Shown here piece after piece: positions 7,925 through 13,646 of a stretch of DNA of 15,834 nt (its first letter is position 1; every line of letters begins with the position of its first letter). Source of the stretch: Planctomycetaceae bacterium (GTDB taxonomy: Bacteria; Planctomycetota; Planctomycetia; Pirellulales; Pirellulaceae); the NCBI GenBank assembly GCA_012965455.1, contig DTSG01000102.1, forward strand, positions 1 to 15,834, read 5' to 3'. A model generated the notes under the pieces. That model was not told where the DNA came from. It searched no databases and worked only from the letters and a program-made list of their open reading frames with translations. The position numbers and the translations under genes were made by a program.

Positions 7925-9754
7925 ATGAACGTATCTATTCAAATGCTACAAAGCCTGTTGAATCAAGTTGGATCTTACGCACCTCTGGCACTGGACATTT
8001 CTCCTAAGTTGCAGAGTTGGCTGACACCGCTGTGGATCATTGGCGTCGGTTGTATCCTGGGATTGATCCTGATTGGCTTGAGTTGGGCACTATCTAAAGG
8101 GCTCAGTCGGGTCTCTGCACTAAATCAACTCGCTGAGAATCCGAGTAAATCTGCGATCGTTGTGTCCATTTTTGCTTTGGCACTGTGTGCCGTATTAGTT
8201 CCCTTCACTGTCGGGGCGGAAAAGATGCCATCGACAAGCAGCGGTGGTGCGGACTCGTGGGCCGATTTGCTAGCCGCAATCGTTGGCCTATATTTCGTTT
8301 GCTGGTTGGCGGGATATTCACTAGTGGTACTCGCTTGGAAACGTACTGCGCGTGAATTTACGATGGTGCTTCGTGAAGGTACTCTCTACCCGATCCTTAT
8401 CATCGTGACGTTTATGGCCGCTGTGGGAGTTGTGGGAACTATCGCTGTGCAAGATCCAGGTGGAATCGTTCAAGCAGCGCTCGGTGTCCCACTAACCGGC
8501 ACTACCAAACATGAATTTGCTGCGGCCGCGGGTGATAACGCGGCGGAATCTCGATCCACACATTCAATTGACTTTCACGCGAGCGAAGTCGCCGCTCTGG
8601 AAATTACAACCAATCAAAGTGTCAAAATCGCTTTTTGCCCGTTTGATCAAATAGAAGACGGAGTTATTCTCGAGGAAATTACCAGCGAAGATATTTACCG
8701 AGTTAATGCAGAGCGATCAAGTTTGTTACTAACGATTCCGTATCGAGATGCAGAAGATTCTTCGTTAGGCCGTCAATCACATATTACAAAAATCTATATT
8801 GAAAACTTGGGAATAGACACAGCCGAAGTAGCGTTCTATGTTCGCACCGGAACAGGATACGTAGAAGCAGAAACTATACTAATAACCGGATTTGGAATCT
8901 TAGCGCTCTTTTTGATCTATTTAGTACAGAGGATGGCGATGCCACGGCTGTTTGCGGTTGCCCTGTCGACCTATAAATCGGAAATCGCTCAACCGCTGTT
9001 TACTCTGATTGTTGTATTGGGCGTGATTGCACTAATAGGTTTCGTCTGGATTCCCTACAACACGTTTGGCGAAGACATCAAGATGCTCAAAGACGCAGGC
9101 TTGACGTTAATCCTTATCCTGAGCATCATCCTAGCTTTGTGGTCGGCTAGTACATCGGTTGCGGACGAGATCGAAGGGCGTACAGCGCTAACGGTATTGT
9201 CGAAACCACTCACTCGTCGTGCATTTGTGATTGGGAAATTCAGCGGAATCGTCTGGATGTTAGCCTTAGTTTACATCATTTTTGGTGTGGTATTTATTGC
9301 AGCGGTGTCCTATAAGCCCATTTATGACGCAACCGAGTCGTCGTTAGGCGTTCCGGACTGGCGGATATGTTTCATTGAGTCGATTCGCCTCGTGCCTGGA
9401 TTAGTGTTGGCTTTCATGGAGGCAGTAGTGATAGCTTCACTTAGTGTAGCTATTTCCACTCGCCTGCCGCTGATGGCCAACATGACTATTTGTTTGGTCG
9501 TTTACGCTTTGGGCCACCTGACACCATTAGTTGTACAAAGTTCATTGTCAGGTTTTGCGATTGTGGAATTCTTCGGAAAATTAATTGCGACAGTCTTTCC
9601 AAACTTGGACCATTTCAATATCCAAGCCGCAATTTCTGCTGGCGTAGATGTACCGTTTGCATATCTTGGCTGGGCGTTTAGTTATTGCGCGATCTACAGC
9701 CTGATCGCAATGTTGCTAGCGCTCGTTATGTTTGAAGATCGCGACTTGACTTAG
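7925..9754 (+). CDS. ABC-2 type transporter permease
   Basis: 609-residue polytopic membrane protein. Hydrophobic segments are visible at about 34-56, 77-96, 113-137, 154-175, 316-336, 356-377, 392-409, 440-462, 488-512, 516-538 and 579-602. Between 180 and 312 lies a hydrophilic, beta-rich domain, probably extracytoplasmic. The strongest family clue is at 405-439, DEIEGRTALTVLSKPLTR followed by VIGKF, which matches the cytoplasmic helix and coupling region of ABC-2 family permeases (NosY/GldF-like). Such proteins pair with a separate ATPase; none is encoded nearby, so it must be supplied from elsewhere. Substrate unknown. GGAAG at 7916-7920 is 4 nt before the ATG, a good ribosome binding site. 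It converges on the oxidoreductase gene with a 36-bp gap that contains no obvious terminator. Confidence 0.85.
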   Translation: MNVSIQMLQSLLNQVGSYAPLALDISPKLQSWLTPLWIIGVGCILGLILIGLSWALSKGLSRVSALNQLAENPSKSAIVVSIFALALCAVLVPFTVGAEKMPSTSSGGADSWADLLAAIVGLYFVCWLAGYSLVVLAWKRTAREFTMVLREGTLYPILIIVTFMAAVGVVGTIAVQDPGGIVQAALGVPLTGTTKHEFAAAAGDNAAESRSTHSIDFHASEVAALEITTNQSVKIAFCPFDQIEDGVILEEITSEDIYRVNAERSSLLLTIPYRDAEDSSLGRQSHITKIYIENLGIDTAEVAFYVRTGTGYVEAETILITGFGILALFLIYLVQRMAMPRLFAVALSTYKSEIAQPLFTLIVVLGVIALIGFVWIPYNTFGEDIKMLKDAGLTLILILSIILALWSASTSVADEIEGRTALTVLSKPLTRRAFVIGKFSGIVWMLALVYIIFGVVFIAAVSYKPIYDATESSLGVPDWRICFIESIRLVPGLVLAFMEAVVIASLSVAISTRLPLMANMTICLVVYALGHLTPLVVQSSLSGFAIVEFFGKLIATVFPNLDHFNIQAAISAGVDVPFAYLGWAFSYCAIYSLIAMLLALVMFEDRDLT

Positions 9755-9790
9755 ACGTCATTCGGTAACGCGTTGAGTTTTATAACACGG

Positions 9791-10852
9791 TTAGGCTTGA
9801 CTCTTAGCAGTGTCGGTCGCGAAATGTGGCCCCTTGATAGCGTGTGGGGAAGCAGGCTTTTTGTTGCATATTTGATTGGCAATTTCAATAGCAACAGCCA
9901 ATGCATCACGTCCGTCTCGGCCTGACACTTGAACCGCCCCACCCTTGATTATTGCTGTGGCAAAATCTTCTTGCTCCATTGCCAGCGGATTCCCTTCTGG
10001 TACAACGACTTCCGTTTTTGGTAGATAGTCAACAAAGAAGCGGGATTTCAGGTCTGTGAGTTCGTCTTCGCTTGTGTTGGGTAAATCGATTTGCAGCGAG
10101 TCTGTTTGTGTGCTTACATCAATTGTATATGCAGTACGCCTGTCAAAATCAATCTTGGTGGAACCCTGCGGTCCTTCGATTCGCATCGTGCGCTGTGGTT
10201 CACTATTAACACGCGACGCAGTCAAATTCGCAAAAGCACCGTTTTCAAACGTAAGGCGAGCGTTGGCGATATCTTCGTGTGGGCCTATAACAACGGAGCC
10301 GACGGCGTCAATCGCGGCGATCGGGCTATCGACGAGGGACAGTACAAGATCAATATCGTGAATCATCAGATCTAGCGTGACACCGATGTCTGTTGAGCGA
10401 AATGAATAATTACTAGTTCGTACGGCGTCGATAAACAATGGCGTAGCAACGTGATTAGCGACAGCCCTAAATGCGGGGTTGAAACGTTCAACATGGCCTA
10501 CTTGCAATACCAATTGTTTGGATTCAGCTATCGCGATAAGTTTGTTCGCTTGGGCGATTTCGTATGAAATGGGTTTTTCAATCAGGAGGTGTTTGCCTGC
10601 ATTGAGCAGTGTTTGTGCGACTTCAAAGTGGTAGAGCGTGGGTGTGGCGATAATAGCGCAGTCGATTTCGTCGACGATCTCTGAAATGTCCGCTGCACCG
10701 CGGACGGAAAATTCTTCGGTTGCGACGTGGCGCGCGGCAGCCACGGGTTCGACAATGGCTACCAGATCGAACAGACCGCCACAATTAACGAGATTGGTGT
10801 GGTATGAGCCCATTCCACCTATTCCCACAACAGCGATGCGAGGTTTGCTCAT
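9791..10852 (-). CDS. Gfo/Idh/MocA family NAD(P)-dependent oxidoreductase, coupled to lpxA
   Basis: 353 residues. An N-terminal Rossmann fold has the dinucleotide loop GIGGMGSYH (10-18), and the acidic E35 probably binds the ribose hydroxyls. The family motif EKPIS is at 92-96 with catalytic-type K93, followed by HVERFNP (120-126) and the C-terminal alpha/beta domain with DLMIHDIDL (161-169). These enzymes oxidise or reduce sugars and sugar nucleotides. Its ATG overlaps the lpxA stop as ATGA, with AAGGG (10860-10864) 7 nt upstream, so the two are translationally coupled. This suggests a role in lipid A or UDP-GlcNAc metabolism, for example a GnnA-like 3-dehydrogenase that prepares UDP-GlcNAc for amination. 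No GnnB-type aminotransferase is present in the window, so that idea is inference only. No signal peptide; cytoplasmic. Confidence 0.92.
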   Translation of the reverse strand: MSKPRIAVVGIGGMGSYHTNLVNCGGLFDLVAIVEPVAAARHVATEEFSVRGAADISEIVDEIDCAIIATPTLYHFEVAQTLLNAGKHLLIEKPISYEIAQANKLIAIAESKQLVLQVGHVERFNPAFRAVANHVATPLFIDAVRTSNYSFRSTDIGVTLDLMIHDIDLVLSLVDSPIAAIDAVGSVVIGPHEDIANARLTFENGAFANLTASRVNSEPQRTMRIEGPQGSTKIDFDRRTAYTIDVSTQTDSLQIDLPNTSEDELTDLKSRFFVDYLPKTEVVVPEGNPLAMEQEDFATAIIKGGAVQVSGRDGRDALAVAIEIANQICNKKPASPHAIKGPHFATDTAKSQA

Positions 10853-11658
10853 GCTGCATCCCTTCGGCCAGGACGGGACCGGCCATTGCGACCGTCATTC
10901 ATTTTATCGATGAAATTAAGGATGTGGTTTACGCTAGGCACCAATTGGTCTTGTCCATTGAGAGTATCGAGGACAATTTGCTTGTCCACTCGCTTACGGA
11001 AGATAAGTTTAAAGGCGGCGTTGAGTGCCCTGATTTCTTCTGCATGAAAGTTATTACGTTTCAATGCGATGACATTTACCGCTCGCGCTTTTGCCGAGTT
11101 TCCATCGACGATTGTATATGGCGGTACATCCTTAAGGACTCGACTCATGCCACCAATAAAGCTGTACGCTCCGATGGTCACAAAATGATGAACGGCCACG
11201 GCGCCAGAAATGTTCACATGATCGCTGATGTGCACATGACCGCCGAGTAAAACGTTGTTCGCCATGATGATGTAATCACCTAGGCGACAGTCGTGAGCCA
11301 CGTGACTACAGGCCATGAAATAACAGTTGTTACCTATGGAGGTAATGCCATCTTCTTTTTCCGTAGCGCGATTTACCGTCGTGTATTCTCGAAACGTGTT
11401 ATTATCTCCGATGACGACCTGCGTCGGGCTGCCTTGATAGGAGATGTCTTGCGGTTCAGCGCCAATAACCACGCCAGGGAACAAATGATTGTTACGGCCA
11501 ATTGTGACATGACCGGTTAGCGTGACACGATTGTCCAGTACGGTACCCTCACCAATCTTTACGTGTGGACCGACAACGCAAAAGGGACCAATGGTAACGT
11601 CGTTTGCAATGGACGCGGCAGAGTCTACTTGAGCCAATTTCGATATATTCTGTGTCAT
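10849..11658 (-). CDS. lpxA: Acyl-ACP--UDP-N-acetylglucosamine O-acyltransferase (LpxA)
   Basis: First enzyme of lipid A synthesis: moves a 3-hydroxyacyl chain from ACP to UDP-GlcNAc in the cytoplasm. The protein has 269 residues (E. coli 262). Residues 1-185 are hexapeptide repeats forming a left-handed beta-helix, followed by a helical C-terminus (LKRNNFHAEEIRALNAAF). By alignment from memory with E. coli LpxA, the catalytic base H125 is H122 in SHVAHDC, H122 is H119, H144 is H141, H160 is H157 and R204 is R201. D71 matches sugar-contacting D74. G170 matches G173 of the acyl-chain ruler, which favours a long chain (about C14). E. coli K76 is Ser73 here. The start ATG has no clear Shine-Dalgarno and lies 18 bp after lpxC. 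The gene ends in an ATGA overlap with the oxidoreductase. Confidence 0.97.
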   Translation of the reverse strand: MTQNISKLAQVDSAASIANDVTIGPFCVVGPHVKIGEGTVLDNRVTLTGHVTIGRNNHLFPGVVIGAEPQDISYQGSPTQVVIGDNNTFREYTTVNRATEKEDGITSIGNNCYFMACSHVAHDCRLGDYIIMANNVLLGGHVHISDHVNISGAVAVHHFVTIGAYSFIGGMSRVLKDVPPYTIVDGNSAKARAVNVIALKRNNFHAEEIRALNAAFKLIFRKRVDKQIVLDTLNGQDQLVPSVNHILNFIDKMNDGRNGRSRPGRRDAA

Positions 11659-11676
11659 AGTTGTGATTTCTGTGGG

Positions 11677-12567
11677 TTAGGCACACTCGGCCAATGTGTT
11701 ACTCAATTTGTGTTGGCAGAGAATTTGGCGTACCAACTCTGCGTTGAGTCGATGTCCGGTGTGATATGCCTCAAAATCGCCGTATAGATCAACTCCCGCG
11801 AGTGCTAAGTCACCGACCATGTCGAGTGCTTTGTGTCGTACGCACTCATCCTCAAATCGGAGAGAATTGTCGACCGGACCGTTTTCATCAAACACGAGCA
11901 GATCAGCGGTAGTCACTCGTAACCCTCGCCCGCTAGCCTGCATCTGATCTGCTTCTGATTGCAAGACAAAGGTCCTAGCCGTGGCCAATTCCCGTTGAAA
12001 AGAAGCTGGACAGACGTCAATGGAAAATGTCTGAGGGGTGATTGGACTTTCGTTGCCATAATCAAGTTGATAGGACAGAGACATTGTGGCAGCGGTTTTC
12101 GGTGGTCGAACCTCAATCCAGGCATCGTTATCAACAACGCGAATCGTCGACTCAATGGTCAACGCCGGCCGCATGTTCTCCTGAGGAACGATACCAGCGT
12201 GTAATAGGGCATCAACAAACGGCATGCTGGAACCATCAACGCCCGGCATTTCACTCCGAGACGCCCAGATAAAGCAGTTGTCGATTTGCAGTCCAGCTAG
12301 TGCCGCGACGACGTGCTCTACCATGTCAACGTGAGCCCCGTTTGTAAGAAGATTTGTACGTCGGGGTACTTCTTGGCGATACTGGACGTCAACGGGTATA
12401 AGAACTTCTTGCCCGTCCTCAGTTCGCAAAAAGACCAAGCCTGTTTCCGTTGGCGCGGGACGAAATTCCAGCGTCACATCTACACCACTCCAAAAACCAA
12501 AGCCTGTCACGATAACCGTGGAGGCGATGGTTTGTTGTGGTCTGTTGTAGGACAGGTGAGGATTCAT
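11677..12567 (-). CDS. lpxC: UDP-3-O-acyl-N-acetylglucosamine deacetylase (LpxC)
   Basis: Zinc deacetylase and committed step of lipid A synthesis; cytoplasmic; 296 residues (E. coli 305). Two LpxC domains are visible. Zinc ligand H85 with general base E84 is in MVEHVVAALAG, and H245 and D249 are in VRHKALDMVGDLAL. The catalytic histidine equivalent to E. coli H265 is H272 in HTGHRLN. MPGVDGSSMPFVDAL (107-121) and ARTFVL (197-202) are also typical. The N-terminal motif is GFGFWSG (22-28), where E. coli has GVGLHTG, so the conserved His is Trp26. The C-terminus ends ...NTLAECA shortly after the last helix and lacks the E. coli FtsH-degron tail. No Shine-Dalgarno is seen; a large inverted repeat lies about 20 nt upstream of the start. 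It follows ompH by 107 bp and precedes lpxA by 18 bp, so it is probably in one transcript with them. Confidence 0.97.
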   Translation of the reverse strand: MNPHLSYNRPQQTIASTVIVTGFGFWSGVDVTLEFRPAPTETGLVFLRTEDGQEVLIPVDVQYRQEVPRRTNLLTNGAHVDMVEHVVAALAGLQIDNCFIWASRSEMPGVDGSSMPFVDALLHAGIVPQENMRPALTIESTIRVVDNDAWIEVRPPKTAATMSLSYQLDYGNESPITPQTFSIDVCPASFQRELATARTFVLQSEADQMQASGRGLRVTTADLLVFDENGPVDNSLRFEDECVRHKALDMVGDLALAGVDLYGDFEAYHTGHRLNAELVRQILCQHKLSNTLAECA

Positions 12568-12586
12568 GCGTCGGTTAATAATCTGT

Positions 12587-12664
12587 ATTCACGATGTCTG
12601 CCTGATTTGACCTAGCCAGCATTTTATGCTGGCCCTAGTGCGATAGGCTTCTGACATCGTGAAT
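12587..12664. repeat. Nested inverted repeat (78 nt) between ompH and lpxC
   Basis: Outer arms ATTCACGATGTC (12587-12598) and GACATCGTGAAT (12653-12664) are perfect 12-bp inverted copies. Inside them GCCT (12600-12603) can pair with AGGC (12645-12648). At the centre GCCAGCAT (12615-12622) and ATGCTGGC (12626-12633) form a second perfect 8-bp stem with a TTT loop, extendable by CTA/TAG across a two-base bulge. As minus-strand RNA it would begin 10 nt after the ompH stop and end about 20 nt before the lpxC start. There is no T-run, so it does not read as an intrinsic terminator. It may be an mRNA processing or attenuation structure, a small mobile repeat, or an uncharacterised RNA element. Confidence 0.7.
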
Positions 12665-12674
12665 TTGTTGCCCT

Positions 12675-13310
12675 TTAGCGAGGAACTGTTGTGGAAGGGT
12701 TGCTGACACTGGCCGGCGCGGCGGCTGCATTTTCCTTATTGACAGCGTCCACAATATACTTCGTGATATTGAGGCTGCGTTGATAGACAATATCGCGATT
12801 GACTCCCTTAAGCACCGATTCGCGACTTTGCGGATTAATCGCTTTACTGTCATAATTCAGAACCAAACTGATACCATTGCGTTCGCAAAAAGTGGCTATG
12901 GTCTTCTGCACTCCGGTGTAGCATTCGTGAAACACCTTGGCTTCTTTCTGCAAAACCTTTTTACGTTTGAGCTGCATTTGCACTTGCACATCAGATTGTA
13001 TTTTCGCAATGCGTTCTTCGAGCTGCGAATATGCAGCTGTGCCAGGATTGTAGCCCTGTAGCTCTTCGACCATCGAAGTGACCTGTTTCCGAGCAGTTTC
13101 GAGCGTCTTGTCAAACTGATTGATTTCCACTTGAATGGAATCAAGCATCGATTTGAATTTGGTGTTGTTTTCCATGACAACGGCAATGTCGACAACGGCC
13201 ACAGTTGTTCCGGTACGGGGTTGTTGAGCCAGAATAGTATTGCCAGTATTGGTACTGCAAATAGTAAGACAAATGGCGGTTAGACTAACTAATAATAGGT
13301 GATTTTTCAC
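12675..13310 (-). CDS. OmpH/Skp-family periplasmic chaperone
   Basis: 211-residue secreted protein of the OmpH/Skp family, which in other Gram-negatives holds unfolded outer-membrane proteins in the periplasm for delivery to the BAM complex. Residues 1 to about 28 form a Sec signal peptide (MKNHLLLVSLTAICL... ILAQQ). TVAVVDIAVVM (about 36-46) gives the first beta strand, followed by a long charged coiled coil at about 52-130 and the closing strand ISLVLNYD (about 148-155). That strand-coil-strand order is the Skp jellyfish fold. The C-terminal 20 residues are an Ala/Pro/Ser/Thr tail. I chose GTG at 13310 because a full AAGGAG (13319-13324) sits 8 nt before it and the result is a standard signal peptide; an upstream in-frame ATG at 13331 would add seven residues and overlap that site. 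It is first in the ompH-lpxC-lpxA-oxidoreductase run. Confidence 0.9.
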   Translation of the reverse strand: MKNHLLLVSLTAICLTICSTNTGNTILAQQPRTGTTVAVVDIAVVMENNTKFKSMLDSIQVEINQFDKTLETARKQVTSMVEELQGYNPGTAAYSQLEERIAKIQSDVQVQMQLKRKKVLQKEAKVFHECYTGVQKTIATFCERNGISLVLNYDSKAINPQSRESVLKGVNRDIVYQRSLNITKYIVDAVNKENAAAAPASVSNPSTTVPR

Positions 13311-13318
13311 AATCAGCA

Positions 13319-13324
13319 CTCCTT
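13319..13324 (-). promoter_or_regulatory. Ribosome binding site deciding the ompH start
   Basis: AAGGAG on the minus strand, 8 nt before GTG 13310. This is the strongest Shine-Dalgarno match I see in the window and argues for the GTG start over the upstream ATG at 13331. Confidence 0.7.
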
Positions 13325-13411
13325 GCTGCATCTCGTATATGGGTTACGGAATTTCCCGTCCCTAGGAAACTCACTGTTATGTTTATTGCTAATCGCCCTA
13401 AACGGCGCGAG

Positions 13412-13440
13412 ATTAAACTGTTTTGCTAGGAAATTAACAA
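13412..13440 (-). promoter_or_regulatory. Possible sigma70-type promoter for ompH-lpxC-lpxA
   Basis: On the minus strand TTGTTA (13435-13440, 4/6 to the -35 consensus) is separated by 17 nt from TTTAAT (13412-13417, 5/6 to the -10 consensus), about 100 nt upstream of the ompH GTG. Matches of this quality can arise by chance in AT-rich spacers, so this is tentative. The rest of the 13332-13646 spacer holds only the hairpin at 13570-13613. Confidence 0.3.
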
Positions 13441-13569
13441 TTAATTGCCGCTGTTTTCAACGACCCGACCAACGTTATTAGTCTTCGTTTAAACACCAAC
13501 GTGGAGTATTTTGCCGAGAAACGGTAAGTGGGTAAAGACCAATCTGCGAAGAAAGTGCGAGGAGGTCGA

Positions 13570-13613
13570 TAAAAATCGCCCGCCAGTCCGCCTACGGTGC
13601 GCGGATTTACCGG
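13570..13613 (-). terminator. Weak terminator-like hairpin after the M28 peptidase gene
   Basis: On the minus strand CCGGT (13609-13613) pairs with ACTGG (13583-13587, one G-U) and CCGC (13601-13604) with GCGG (13588-13591), giving a bulged GC-rich hairpin. A TTTTT run follows at 13571-13575 after a 7-nt GC-rich spacer. It lies about 35 bp past the peptidase stop. The spacer between stem and T-run is longer than usual, so this is only a candidate. Confidence 0.25.
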
Positions 13614-13646
13614 TTAAACTCTGAAGACTTTAGGGAACTGAGTGTG

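Noticed and set aside
9767..9774. AACGCGTT palindrome in the convergent gap between the permease and the oxidoreductase
   Set aside because: Only 8 bp with no loop or T-run, so not a supported terminator or operator.
10804..11250. 148-residue plus-strand frame
   Set aside because: Antisense shadow of lpxA and the oxidoreductase start; both real genes have clear catalytic motifs on the minus strand.
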